DNA from: Polytrichum commune
Lineage: Eukaryota; Streptophyta; Polytrichopsida; Polytrichales; Polytrichaceae
DNA length: 64,000 nt
Reading direction: 5' to 3'
Assembly: GCA_950295325.1 (NCBI GenBank)
Contig: OX485806.1
Coordinates: forward strand, 37,758,001 to 37,822,000
Within the stretch, counting starts at the first letter, position 1, and each line of letters starts with the position of its first letter. The notes under the pieces were generated by a model. That model made no database searches. It had not been told where the DNA came from and saw nothing but the letters and a program-made list of their open reading frames with translations. The position numbers were made by a program, and so were the translations under genes. Of the stretch, positions 24,166-35,850 are shown one piece after another.

Positions 24166-24717
24166 CTAACCATCACTTTGATCAGAAGAGCAATACAATG
24201 TTTCATTTCCCTCCATTTGTCGTTCCAAAGTGAAACTGTGCAGGCTAGAATTGTCGCCGCAGCATAAGTGGATGCTACCGGAACTTAATACATCCTCGCT
24301 CGAACAGTGTGTTTTTCGTACAATGCTGTCACATGAAGACCCAATGACCCCATGTTCATTCATTGCGTGATAATCACCACTTCTGGCTCTTGGTGATGAC
24401 GAAGGGAATAATATATCTTCATGAACCGTATCATACCCATCATAAGGAGGCGGCTCGGGTAGTGGCCAACAAGCAAGGAGATTGTCCATTGACCCATATT
24501 GGTCGAATTTTAGTTGACATGGTGACATCTCCGATTCTCGGCGCTGCTGCAGTTCCATCAAGAAAGTGGTGCTGTTGAACGGTGTCGCAGGTGGATCGCC
24601 GGTACTGCTGAAACTCGTAATACTTCGAAGTTTGCTCAGCTTGTGCGTATAACTATTCCGCTTCCTCTTTCGGAAAGGCGTCGATCTGAGGGCCTTATGA
24701 CTCGCAAGCAAACCCAT
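24166..24717 (-). CDS. Small unrecognised protein, tandem copy 1, with a HEXIM PYNT-like motif
   Basis: A 183-residue protein I cannot assign. The N-terminus is basic (MGLLASHKALRSTPFRKRKR), followed by ATPFNSTTFLM, which resembles the PYNTTQFLM motif of HEXIM-type P-TEFb inhibitors. This is a resemblance only, not an assignment. Further conserved blocks are LKFDQYGSM, CWPL, ARSGDYHAMNEHGV and a C-terminal SLHSFTLERQM ... YCSSDQ. No membrane segment or enzyme motif is seen; it looks disordered. A conserved 5' non-coding exon probably precedes it: donor GTAAGT next to 25860 and acceptor TTGTGCAG before 24761. The paralogue at 27515-28177 keeps the same blocks and signals, which supports a real gene. 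Confidence 0.65.
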   Translation of the reverse strand: MGLLASHKALRSTPFRKRKRNSYTHKLSKLRSITSFSSTGDPPATPFNSTTFLMELQQRRESEMSPCQLKFDQYGSMDNLLACWPLPEPPPYDGYDTVHEDILFPSSSPRARSGDYHAMNEHGVIGSSCDSIVRKTHCSSEDVLSSGSIHLCCGDNSSLHSFTLERQMEGNETLYCSSDQSDG

Positions 24718-25859
24718 GCGTGCTGATTTACTGTGACACTTGAGAAGCTTGGGAGATCGATCTGCACAAGATCAAACTCATGATTTTCTTAAATACAGGC
24801 ACGAGGAGGATTTGCAGTGTTTCCTTCAAGGATAAAGGGGCCACATTTGCTCCGCAAGCCAACAAATTTATTGCATAAGAGGAATTTGTGCCGCAGTGGA
24901 AGGATTTTTCACATTTCCAATCCCACATGAAACAAGTTTCACATAAATTTTCACAGAGAAGAAACGGGTGCTATGGCTTGCTTGCTTCACTGGGAATGTG
25001 TCCAGATCCTCCTTATGAAGGATCGACGAATGCATCCAAGAGGATTCATTTGTGGGTTAATTTATCACCAATGTGCCTCACTAGTAGATTAGTTCGGGGT
25101 CTTTAAAGCTGATCTTAGTGTCAAATCAACTCCCAAAAATAAGCCTCCAGGCTATCTTACTATTTCAAGGCGTTTTCGTTGGATGAGCGAGAGGATGTAA
25201 GCAATCTCTCTCTCTTTCTCTCTCTCCCACAGGGCAAAAGAAGCAATCACGGCGCTCCCACAACGACACCTATTCAACAATTGCCTTTCGTGATGGCATT
25301 GCAGCTACTCCTCCAAGGCCAAACACTACTAGGAAAGCAAACGTGGTTCTTTTCAACACGACCCGAAATGACCCAAATAGGGGCGTGTCGGAAGGACCAA
25401 AAGGTGTGCCATTCTGGCCAAATTGGACCGTGTTGGAAAGAGCCACGGTTCTAGTAGTCAGGGTTCACGCATCTTTAATAGTGTTATCCAGTCCGGCTAA
25501 TTCGTGCTTAATTTCAGTGCTTGCTGACCAAATTAATCAACCAGTGATACCCATACTTAGCATACACATCCGCCAGGAAAGAGAAAATCAGAGGAGCATG
25601 AGTATGACTCGGACGTCATTGATCAAGATGATCAAATGGGAGACATCACCAACAACATCGACACTGGAAGATTGGCATCACTCCACACCCAAAACCTTAG
25701 TTACAGAGCTCTAGAGCTCCACCAGTGCCTTGAGATTTTGGTGGCAGCCAAGTAAACAACATGATCATAGCCAACTTAGCACATGAGTTTATAATGTGAG
25801 GCACGCCATTGCTAAGAGCTTGGTGGAAGGATGGGTGTGGCAATTCGGAGATAACTTAC

Positions 25860-26004
25860 AGGCAGACAGCAGGTGGTGCGGAGCGGCGGAGAGCTGAAGG
25901 CTGAAGCTTAAGTTAGGAACGGACATGGCGAGGGAAGAAGTGAGTGAGTTGGAAAAGAGGCGTGGAGGAGAAGCTTTAATTGTGGGTTTGCAACTAGGCT
26001 CCAT
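25860..26004 (-). other. Probable 5' non-coding exon of the copy-1 gene
   Basis: On the minus strand a conserved CT-rich leader ends at 25860 before GTAAGTTATCTCCGAATTGC, a strong donor preserved exactly in copy 2 (exon end 29390). The matching acceptor TTGTGCAG|ATCGATC is conserved at 24761 and 28221. The upstream limit is unknown. Confidence 0.45.
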
Positions 26005-26171
26005 ATCCGAGCAACCTTATTGGTCGACAGAAATTTTTTTGGAGCCAAGGAGACTCCGGCCCAAAAAATGAATTGGCGCTAAGTTAATGGGCAAAGCCCA
26101 TTCCCGCCAAATCCCTCTGAGTCTGTGCAGACACAGACACACAATGGAGCTGTTGATAGATGGAAGGTGGG

Positions 26172-26217
26172 AGGAAGGAAGGAAGGATGGATGGATGGAT
26201 GGATGGATGGATGGATG
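26172..26217. repeat. (GGAA)n/(GGAT)n microsatellite
   Basis: Runs of GGAA then GGAT. The corresponding position in copy 2 (29583-29620) holds a GGAT/GCAT/CCAT near-palindrome. Confidence 0.9.
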
Positions 26218-27514
26218 TTTCTTTCTATCCATCCACTGACCTAGTCCATCTTTTCTTGGTGGAGAGAATGTTTCTCAATTCTAGAGTGAAATGTGTGTTT
26301 GAAGTTTCAAGTGTAAGTTGTGTGGGACTTATATGAATATGCAACTCCAATTTGACTATGTGATCACTCTAATGGTAAAGGGAATCTTCAGTTTAGTCGC
26401 ATCTTACGACTTTTGCGTCTCAAATTCAATTTGAAAATTTGAAATTCATGACAATCAAGTTCGTAATAATTTGCAATTGCTAATGGGCTGGAACATTTTT
26501 GATTTGTTTGATGGCCATTTTTTAATACCCACAATTGCCTACACAACGTGATCATACACAACAACTTCAACATACTTCAACAAACATGTTACATAAGATA
26601 TTGAGGCTTTATCCCCCATCTGAAATTCAGTGCTTTATGTCAAACTAATCTACGTTTGGAAGCACCTCCAGTCTTGCAAATTACGGCCCCTACTTTAACA
26701 CTAATGAAAACCACAAAACTCACATGTATTCTTTATCCATGGCTATCTACGTAATCTACATAGATAGATAAATAAATATATAAATAAATGTCGACTATGG
26801 CCAGAGCAAGCATGAATAAAGAGCCTCTTCGCCATTAGGCCACTGTCCCCTTTCGGGGATGAACGGTACTGCACATAGCTACCATATTTCCTGTTATTCG
26901 AATCGCTGGGTGTTTAATTTGGCCATGTAACCACTTTTCTTCATAAATACTGTACCCAATCTTATAGACACCATAAGACTTGATCCAAAGCTACGGGTGC
27001 AATGAAAGTGTTAGCTTAACAAGCTCAATTTCTGATGGCAGATACATGTCCATTATATATTGCTCAAAGGATTTGCGTCGATGGTCCACTCCTGTGCTCA
27101 ATTCATGTTAATCTGGCCCTCCAGTTGATTGAAGATGACACTCCTAGCATAACATCATGCCTTCAAGTTTCGTAAACTATCCTATTTCCTGTCTTTAGGG
27201 CTCTCAAACTCATTACAGAAGGAGAGTTGAACTTAGAGTCTGGATTAAGCAAATCATCAGCTTCATGGAATCGCTGGGGATATGTTTAGAAAGCACAACA
27301 AACATCAAACCCTGCACAAACAACTTCTTATCTAATTAGCGGGCGCCACATGATTCCGGTTCTTGAATTTGAGCCCAATTTCTCCTACGTGGGACACAAA
27401 TGTCACAAGATTTTTTTTTCAAATTTTTAAATAAAAATTTAATGGGGCTTCTTGTCCAGTCTACATGTAGGCTTTTCATGACGCCCTGTGACACCCCTCC
27501 AACCCATTATTGCG

Positions 27515-28177
27515 CTATAAAGAATGAGAAATCTCACTGTTCTGACCAAATCTTTGATCAGAAGAGCAGTATACCTCACTTCCCGAGTCCATTTGTTGCT
27601 CCAACTTGAAACTGTGCAGGCTGAAATTTTCGCTGCAGCGTAATTGGAGGCTACTGGAACTTAATACATCAACAGTGCTCGAACATTCCTGATCATACTC
27701 TTGCTTGGCCGTGATAAAACCATGTATGTTTCGTATGATTTGGCCATCTTCGTCCATGTTGTCACATGAAGACCCTGCACTGACCCCATGTTCACTAATT
27801 GCGTGATCATCACCACTTCTGGCTGTTGGTGAAAACGAAGCAATGAATATGTCTCCATGAGCAGTATCACACCCATCGTTAATAAAGTTGGCTTGATTGG
27901 GTGACAGCTCGTCTAGTGGCCAGCAAGTAAGGAGATGTTCCATCGACCCATATTGGTCGAATTTCAGTTGATGGTATGAATTCTTGAATTCACAGAGCTG
28001 TTGCAGTCCCATCAAGAAAGTGGTGCTGTTGAACGGTGTTGCCGGTGGAGAGCCAGTACTACTGCTGATGCGTGTAATTATTCGGAGCTTATTCAGCTTC
28101 TGCGTATAATTATACCGCTTCCTAGTCTTTCGGAAAGGCGTCGATCTGAGGGCTTTATGACTCGTAAGCAACCCCAT
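27515..28177 (-). CDS. Small unrecognised protein, tandem copy 2, with a HEXIM PYNT-like motif
   Basis: A 220-residue paralogue of the 24166-24717 product. It shares SHKALRSTPFRK, ATPFNSTTFLM, LKFDQYGSM, CWPL, ARSGDDHAISEHGV, VLSSSSLQL and SLHSFKLEQQM. Compared with copy 1 it has in-frame insertions (around NQANF and around DEDGQIIRNIHGF) and a longer tail after YCSSDQ. Indels keep the frame and the motifs are the least changed parts, which suggests both copies were under protein-level constraint. The likely upstream intron is 29389-28222. Function unknown; the PFNSTTFLM motif is the only clue. Confidence 0.65.
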   Translation of the reverse strand: MGLLTSHKALRSTPFRKTRKRYNYTQKLNKLRIITRISSSTGSPPATPFNSTTFLMGLQQLCEFKNSYHQLKFDQYGSMEHLLTCWPLDELSPNQANFINDGCDTAHGDIFIASFSPTARSGDDHAISEHGVSAGSSCDNMDEDGQIIRNIHGFITAKQEYDQECSSTVDVLSSSSLQLRCSENFSLHSFKLEQQMDSGSEVYCSSDQRFGQNSEISHSL

Positions 28178-29389
28178 GTGTGCTGATTTATTTTGATACT
28201 TGAGAAGCTTGGGGGATCGATCTGCACAAGATCAAAGTCGTGACTTTCTTAGCCACAGGTGCGAGGAGCATTTGGAGTAACTTAAGGGGTCACATAATTT
28301 CTCCTTAAACCAACAAATGTATAGCATTATTAAGAGGAATTTGTGCCCCAGTGGAGGGAATATTCACATTTTCTTAGCCATTGAAGAGAAAGTGGCACTA
28401 AACAGGTCGACACATAATTTCAAATGTTAGATAAATTGCAAATTTAGAATTTAATATCACAGAACAAAAAATATTCATTTGACAAGAATATTTACAGAGG
28501 AGAAACGGGTGCTACGGCTTGCTTGCTCCACAGGAATCTGTCCAGATCCTCCTTGTGAGGGATCGACGAATACATCCGAGAGCACTCATTTGTGGTTAAT
28601 TCATCTCCAATGTGTCTCAATAAGAAAGAAATTTGAGGTCTTTGAAGCTGATCTCAGTGTCAAATCAACTCCCAAAAATAGCCTCCAGGCTACATTACTA
28701 TTTCAAGACGTTTTCGTGGGATGAATGATGAGAGATATTAGGTGAGTAATATCTATCTCGCCTTCCCACACGGCAATCACGGCTCTCCCACAACGACACC
28801 ATTCGACAAATGTCTTTCGTGATGGCATTGCAGCTACTCCTCCAAGAGCAAACGCTACTAGGAAAGCAACATGGCTCGTTCCAACACGAACCAAAATGAC
28901 CCAAATGAAGGGGTGTGTCGCCGGCACCACACTTTCTGCCGTTTTGGCCAAGTTGGACTGTGTTGTAAAGAGCCACGGTTCTAGTAGTCAGGGTTCACCG
29001 CATCTCAATAGTGTTATTCAGTCCGGATAAATTCATGCTTAATTTCAATGCTTGATGGCCAAATTAATCAACCAGTCATACCCATACTAAGCATACATAT
29101 CCTCCAGGAAAGAGAAAATCAGAGGAGGATGAGTATGACTCGGGCGTGATTGATCAAGATCATCAAATGCGAGATATCACCAACAACATTGACACTGGAA
29201 GATTGGCATCACTCCACACCCAAAACCTTAGCTAGAGAGCTCTAGAGCTCCACCATTGCATTGAGCTTCGGTGGCAGCAAAGCAAACAACATGATCATAG
29301 CTAACTTAGCACATGAGTTTGTAATGTGAGGCACATCATTGCTAAGAGCTTGGTGGAAGGATGGGTGTGGCAATTCGGAGATAACTTAC

Positions 29390-29560
29390 AGGCAGATGGT
29401 GCGGAGCGGCCGAGAGCTGAAGGCTGAAGCTTAAGAGAGTTAGAAATGGACATGGTGAGGGAAGCAGAGAGTGAGTTGGGAAGAGGCGTGGAGGAGAAGC
29501 TTGAGCTAAATAGGTTTGAGAGAGCTTTAGTTTGTTGTGCAGACACAGACACATGCACAA
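29390..29560 (-). other. Probable 5' non-coding exon of the copy-2 gene
   Basis: Homologous to the copy-1 leader, with the same CT-rich sequence and GTAAGT donor next to 29390. The upstream end is not defined. Confidence 0.4.
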
Positions 29561-29772
29561 TCAGACAGATTTGTTGACAGATGCATGGATGGATGGATGG
29601 ATGCATGCATGCATCCATCCATCTGCCCACTTGGCCCATCTTTTTCTTGGTGGAAAGAACGTTTCTCAATTTGAGAATGAAATGTGTGTTTGAAGTTTGA
29701 AGGTAAGTGGATTAAGTGGACATGGGGGGCTTATGTGGTCACTCTACATGAATGAATGCCCCTATTTTATTG

Positions 29773-29891
29773 ATAACTTACCATTATTCAGATCCATAAC
29801 AATGTTCAGTGGGACTGGCAATAATCCACAAAATATTCAGTGGAATATTGTCAGCCCCACATAACATTTTTATGAATCTAAATAATGTTAT
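29773..29891. mobile_element. Short foldback MITE (ATAACATTATTCAGATCCAT family)
   Basis: The left arm (ATTATTCAGATCCATAA) and right arm (TTATGAATCTAAATAATG) are inverted repeats that continue inward through GTGGGACTGGCAATA / TATTGTCAGCCCCAC. It has no coding capacity. A better-preserved member is at 39624-39779. Confidence 0.75.
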
Positions 29892-30960
29892 GAAGGTGGA
29901 TGGGTTTTTAAATGATCACTTTTTATTTGTGACTAGCCCCATTCTCCTAGGATATGAAAACACATGAAAAAGGTAGAAATACGGAGACCGGTGAAATTAA
30001 GCCAAAAAGAGTGGTTTGTGCAATATTTTTCAAAGATGGAGTAGAGGAAATGATCAGGATTGCAAGTTGTTTTGTATTTTTGTTTCCTATAAATAATTGA
30101 GTTACGTTTTCCCATAGAAGCAACTAATTCAAACTACTTACTTGTACATTATAGTCTCCCTAATTTGAGCAACAAAATATCCTACTCTACATACGAGTGC
30201 ACACAAAATGGTTAACTCAATGGCACCCAAAATTGATCCCAAGTGATGTGAAACATGACCTACTTGCCCAATCACTGCATCCTTTTTGATTAGTCTAGAG
30301 CACAATTTTTACAATTAGCCATCTTGGGTCCACACAAGAATCATTTTACTCCTTAGTCTAGAGCACCAATAGTAGGTCATTCACCGTCTTTCTACCTTAA
30401 CATAAAATGGTTAAGGTAGACAAGGTTAATGTGGACACCTCCAGCTTTATGGAATCATCTAGCCGATGGACACTAAGCATTAGAAGCTTGAGCATGTTCA
30501 CAATTGTGAATCAAGACCAAGAATTTGAAAATGTTGAAATTGGGGTTGAGGAAGGTGTTGATCTAGGCTCCAGAATCAAAGATTCTTTACTTTTCAATGT
30601 GGTGTTATATGGGGAACTCTTTTATCGTTCAATGTTGTGTAAGTGGACAACATCATTAGCAGATTCTACATGGGTCATTTCACGTCCACTATACCCATAA
30701 TTTGAAGTATCCATAAATGGGTCACAAACCAAAAAAAAAGGTGCATGTACCTTACGTAAAGAGCAATAGTTCATGGTTGGACCAAGAAGGGACCAGGTGG
30801 CTAAATATACCGCCGAAACACATAATTTCTATAAGTCTTACTTCTAGAAAGCATTATAATTTCTACACTCTTGAATTTGCATCTTATTTTGTACATTCTC
30901 TTATGTCAAGGACAATGTAAAATTAGACTCACATATGTCATAAATGATAAGAAGACTAAG
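29892..30960. other. Intergenic, no gene recognised
   Basis: AT-rich. A 97-codon frame at 30407-30700 has no family resemblance. CTTAGTCTAGAGCAC and a close variant recur within 80 bp at 30290-30370. Confidence 0.4.
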
Positions 30961-31933
30961 TATGTAATTGCATCCAAGGCACGGGTAGGTCACTTAGTGC
31001 ATTTTAAAAACAACGTGCGGCATAATATAGAGAGGATTAAAATCATTTGAAATAAAAATTATAAAGGAATTCCAAATAATGAAGGGGCCATTAAATTGAG
31101 ACAATCCCATTATAAGTAAGTTAGATGGACATAAAATGTGGGCCATTATTTTTTTTGTAAAATTAATATAGGGGCTGAAGATAAGGATCCTAGAAGGTAT
31201 GTTTAGTATGATATGTAAATGGGTTTAGGACTCACGGGGATGGATGATAATTGGGATTTCCGTCTGTCAAAAAATGGATGAAAAGGGAACAGGCCGTTGT
31301 TGGGGTCGTCTTCCCCACACCCGTTTGCATATGGCTAGGGTTTCAATTTGCTTTGCGTTTTCGTCCATTTTCATCATGAAATGCTCACACACTCACCGGA
31401 TAACCATGATAATTGTCTTCAAGCAGTAACATTGTGACTCCACCCTAAATCATAAATTCTAAACCCGCTTTACTATGCTATGTGTTTTTGGTCACTTGCA
31501 TTGCAATGACCGCTATGGTATTTGTGTTGCCATCTCCTATGTATTTTCATCATAACAATGTTTGCAATGGTATTACTTTGCTATGGTCTCCTATGTGTTT
31601 TCTTCATAACTCTGTTTGCAATGGTATTATTGTTTGCACCCTTCTTTGTTTTCATGCTTTCCCTCAACACTCGTCAATTGCGTTAGGAAGTAGATTAGCT
31701 TTTATTACTTAAAAGGAATATAGAGTACAAAAAATTGCAGTGACTTGGACAATATAAGTAATGAAAGGGTGCAAACAAATGGGCCATTTTTGAAATATAA
31801 GTAATTATAGGGAGGCTTTAATTCAACCCTTGAAGGTAAATAGCCCCAAAACAAAAAACCCCCAGCCGCACGTGGTGCACAAAAATGCCTTAGAGTGACC
31901 TACCCATGATCCAAGGGCACTCGAATTATGTAT
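30961..31933. mobile_element. About 1-kb element bounded by inverted repeats
   Basis: The left arm 30961-31022 (with GGGTAGGTCACT and CGTGCGGC) is mirrored by the right arm 31863-31933 (with GCCGCACGTG and AGTGACCTACCC). The interior has no transposase. It is a probable non-autonomous DNA transposon; target duplication not identified. Confidence 0.55.
31500..31635 (+). repeat. Short tandem repeat, about 55-60-bp unit
   Basis: Just over two copies of a unit containing TTTGCAATGGTATTA, GCTATGG, CTCCTATGT and TTCATAAC. Confidence 0.65.
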
Positions 31934-33884
31934 TTAAACCCAAATCCACGATAAGAATAAGGTTATTAGCCAACTTAAAAAGTGCAAGAGAAGAATGAGT
32001 TGATTTTAGGTAGGGTCATTTTGACATAATTGACTTAAAATGAATGTATGTAGCTCAAATACATGTTTCTGGGCATGGACATGCTTGGATAGGACCTCTT
32101 AAATGCTCAGGGGCTAATATTAATAATTGCAAGAACATCCCAGTTATGTGATATCATGATGGCTCCTCTTCATAGCATTACACAAGAGGACCCCCAATTT
32201 GTATTGCAACGTAGGAGACCTTGAAAGTAGGCAAGCAATTGCCATGGATATTTTGACGTGTCCAAAGCCATTGGAGATCCTACATTTCAGCTTAATCCCT
32301 CCCCATAAAACTACAAAGCAAAGCAAAGAAAAGAAAAAAAGAAGGAAAAAAGAAAAAATCTATACAAGAAGATGTGTTCATGGTCATGAGACAGTCATTA
32401 GAGTTGTCTGCAAAGTCTTGGGATTGAGCTCTAAGTGAGTTGACTAAAATATGAGTTTGAGGTTGAATTCACTTGTAAATCACCCAAGTTTTCTCAAGGC
32501 TAAAATCGACATGCTTAATGAATGTTGAATAATGAAAAATTGGCTTTCTAGCTTGTCATTCTAGGAGAGTGGACCAAGCTAGCTCACACGCGTTGATCCA
32601 AGATTTAAGGTGGCAAGTCTCATGGCTACATGTATATCTCACACATATATGTTGTAGTTTTTTGAGAATTGTAAGTTTGAATGTGCAACCTATTCAAGGT
32701 GTTCACCTTTCAAAGGTGGCAATATTCTTCAAGGTCCCTATATTATGGTGATGCATGTTATTACACATCAAATTAAACCACCTTGCAGATGAAGTATCGT
32801 TGCTGGGCAACATTAGTTTCATGTCTTTATCTTCAACATGAGGCATTTAGAATCAACAACAGCAGATGCATGCAGCGTTTGGTTCCTTGCACGGTGTTGG
32901 CAGTGGTATATGGTCTAAGCATGTTCAAATTTGTAACCATTTTCGCATTATGGGGGGTTTGGGTGTATGCTTGGAGGAGAATTAAGGGGCGGGGGGGGGG
33001 GTGGCAAGGGCATTCACCATAGCCTATTTGGAGAACTTCCCTAAGAATCATACAGTCACAAGCTCACTATAGACTTTCAACAATGGCTCGCCCACCTATC
33101 CCCTTCTTGGTTAGTTAATAAAGCGGTTTCACTTTCTAGACACATGGTCAAACAAGGATTTAACACCTAACACAAATCAACAACGTTGACATTAGCCTCT
33201 ATCTCACAAAGGCCACCGCACTCCGCCACTCTAGGGAACCAATTAGTTTGAAACCATCATGATGTACTTTCAATCCCATTAGCCTGTTCAGCTTCCCGGA
33301 CTTTAAAATCAATTTCAATTTCATTTCATTCCCGATACCATGTATGTTGTGTATTGGGACACAATATTTGACTTCGGCAAAGACTATTATCACGTTTGCT
33401 CTTTGATGAGTGACAACATTTACTATACATTTAAATTTCCATGTGTCACCTAGAACCTTATCTTTGGGGCAAGATCATCAACATCATGTGTATTAAAAAA
33501 GAATGGTATTCCCCTCTCTAACATGGGATCACACTTCAGTTCGCCATGCTTTCCAATGAGCAAAGATCTACCACCGCAAAATTCACAACAATCCTCAAAG
33601 ATTGAATTTATGGTTCTTCTCTGTTCTCGATGCACAAATTCATACGAATGTCGTCCGAAAGGCTTCCCTCCCATTTCCTTTAAGTTACTACCTTCATTAG
33701 TACATTGAATCAAAGAAAAAGGTTGAGCATACATAACTTAAGTATCTCTTGGTGAAATTAGTGCAATCACTAAACACTAAGATAAGGCAAAGGATAATCA
33801 CTTTGGTTTGAGAAGGATAATCAACCTGGAACTACTTTTGGAAACATGTAATAAAAACCTTAATATTTCAATGTAGGCATATCT
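31934..33884. other. Intergenic, no gene recognised
   Basis: AT-rich with an AAG-rich run (about 32315-32357) and a G-run (32989-33001). No coding region is supported. Confidence 0.4.
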
Positions 33885-33958
33885 GACCGCGTAGCGCAGT
33901 GGATTAGCGCGTTGGACTTCGGATCCAAAGGTCGGGGGTTCGAATCCCCTCGTGGTCG
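33885..33958 (+). tRNA. tRNA-Arg (anticodon TCG)
   Basis: A complete cloverleaf. The acceptor stem GACCGCG pairs with CGTGGTC, with G as discriminator at 33958. The D-arm GCGC...GCGC is intact, the anticodon stem TTGGA/TCCAA encloses loop CTTCGGA with anticodon TCG, and the T-arm has TTCGAAT. It has no intron. It reads CGA arginine codons. Box A and box B are intact; no clear T4 terminator follows at once (TTTTTTT at 34006 is the nearest long run). Confidence 0.96.
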
Positions 33959-34112
33959 CTGGGAGAGGTATTGGATTTCGTCCTTTGAAATTGACTTTTG
34001 TGCATTTTTTTGACATTCTAGCATGCACTGTCTCACATGAACTTGACCACATAACAAGGTATTGAGTGTTTGCATTCTACCATGTAAAGTGACACAAATG
34101 GGAGAACCGACC

Positions 34113-34337
34113 ACTACACTAAATACGATATTTAGTGTGACTTACTATTTGGAATTACGCAATGCTATAATTGTCTATTGTGCATCTCATTTTCAACCAA
34201 CCATGGTCGAATTGGTTGTTTGGACACTATAGAACATTAACATCTTTACTTGGTGAAAAAATACATCAATAGTAAAAATATATATGAACATGTAACTCCG
34301 AATAGTAAGTCACACTAAATATCATTTTTAGTGTAGT
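34113..34337. mobile_element. MITE with self-palindromic ends (TACACTAAATA family)
   Basis: The terminal inverted repeats are about 36 bp and nearly perfect. The left begins ACTACACTAAATACGATATT; the right ends TTTAGTGTAGT. Each arm contains an internal palindrome (ACACTAAATA ... TATTTAGTGT). The interior is AT-rich and non-coding. Related to 22166-22540. Confidence 0.85.
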
Positions 34338-34519
34338 TACGAAAATGAGCTGGTTGAAGTTCAAGACTTCAAGAAAATTACCGATTGTTTTAGCAAAATA
34401 TATGGAATATACTTCAAACTAACAAAGAAAAACTGAAAGATGCCAACATGTAACTGGTTGGACTTGGAAACACTAGGATCTTCACCGACTATGTTCAAAA
34501 ATCTTACTCGACATTGTGT

Positions 34520-34651
34520 TACATAACATTACTCAGCTGATGAGTTGTGTTCATATGCCCTCCAGTAGATTTGAGAATAAAGCCTCCGGATGTCAAAATC
34601 TCACTGCTTCAGATTGAATCTGAAGGCAGGGCAACTGAGTAATTTCATATG
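34520..34651. mobile_element. Degenerate MITE (ACATAACATTACTCAGCT family)
   Basis: Left end ACATAACATTACTCAGCT and a decayed right end (AACTGAGTAATTTCATATG). The inside block TTTGAGAATAAAGCCTC is shared with the better copy at 34971-35125. Confidence 0.55.
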
Positions 34652-34970
34652 AGGATGAGGGATGCTAGAACTACTACTTTAAGTGTTGAGTATAGCCAAT
34701 ATTATTACATTGACAAAATAAATAAATAAATAAAATTTTCTTACTAGCAATTGAAAGGGGATTCTAACACACCAAAGTATTTCTTCTTTGAATTTTGTAT
34801 GCAAACGTTGTAAGGGTTGAAATTGTCATTAATAGATCACCCAAAAATTGTTTGGGGAACTTGAATTTCAGTACCAATATGTATATATTGTGCATAGTTT
34901 TAGGGTGTTCATTTTAGGTAGGGGTGTTGTATTTAACCACATATACCTTATTTGAAATTTATAATATGTG

Positions 34971-35125
34971 CATACATAACATTACTCAGCTAATGAGCTA
35001 TAATCATGGGCCACCAATAATAAATTTGAGAATAAAGCCTCTAGATGTTGAAATCCCACTGCTTCAAACCAAATTTGAATTTAGGGGGTTAAACATAATT
35101 CATTAGTTGAGTAATGTTATGTATG
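34971..35125. mobile_element. MITE with 25-bp inverted ends (CATACATAACATTACTCAGC family)
   Basis: The left end CATACATAACATTACTCAGC is mirrored by the right end (GTTGAGTAATGTTATGTATG) with a single mismatch over 25 bp. 155 bp, non-coding. Confidence 0.8.
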
Positions 35126-35850
35126 ATCTTGAAGGCCTAGGTAATTTAATTTGGACATGGACCTTAGGGTTCGACATGAGAATCGTTTCAAAAGAAAAGA
35201 AAGTTAATATGAATGTGTTAGGAAATCAATCTAAATATCATTTGCATTATTATAGACATTGTTTATTTCATTTTGTTGAAATTTAAGCCCTATGGAGGCT
35301 AGTGGGGTAAAACTGAAAGATGGGTTTTTGTATATTATTCAAAGACCTAATTTGGAATCATCAATCAACTACAATGTAGACAAAACTTCTAGGACCATAT
35401 TCTCAATATCAAACCTTTCCCAACAACTTACCATATATTGGATTTATTTTTGTAATTTTAGCATGTCAGGAAAAAAGGTTCAATCAATCTAGTCATGAAC
35501 ATTTATAGTGGGTAAGTGTGAGGATGGCCACATTCCAACTTGGACAACAAGGCAAATCTATCATCTCACATTTTAAATCCCTCCCTCCCTCCCTCCCCTC
35601 CCTAACTCGACATGGAAGTGCTTGGCCAAGAAGATGAATTGAAGGTATTGGCGAAAGCTTTGCTAATGTAGCAAACTCTATTTTGCTTCACCAGGCGGGT
35701 ACATGAAAGTGTGCCTAAAATAGAGTACATTTGAAGTTTTTGAATTCTTTATTCTCATAACATGCATGGACTTGTTGTGGGTACTTCCAACATGCATAAT
35801 TTAGGAATGCTTCATGAATATTCTCATCCAGTTAGCAATTGTGAATCACA
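35126..35850. other. Intergenic; contains a (CCCT)n run at 35579-35603
   Basis: No gene is seen. The only marked feature is the CCCT microsatellite. Confidence 0.4.

Larger units (their letters stand above)
22990..26325. repeat. Tandem segmental duplication, copy 1
   Basis: Colinear with 26530-29710. Matching landmarks include CATGATCATACACA (about 23008) versus CGTGATCATACACA (26549), the gene pair, the putative splice signals, and a shared end (GAAATGTGTGTTTGAAGTTT at about 26286 and 29681). Divergence and indels are substantial, so the duplication is not recent. Confidence 0.85.
26530..29710. repeat. Tandem segmental duplication, copy 2
   Basis: Second copy of the 22990-26325 unit in the same orientation, carrying the second gene, its intron and leader exon. 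About 200 bp separate the copies. Confidence 0.85.

Noticed and set aside
29583-29620. Near-perfect GGAT/GCAT/CCAT palindrome as a possible regulatory hairpin
   Set aside because: Most simply a microsatellite variant of the (GGAT)n run at the same place in duplication copy 1.
33798-34114. Two overlapping minus-strand frames of 84 codons
   Set aside because: They run through the tRNA-Arg gene on the opposite strand and include its complement.
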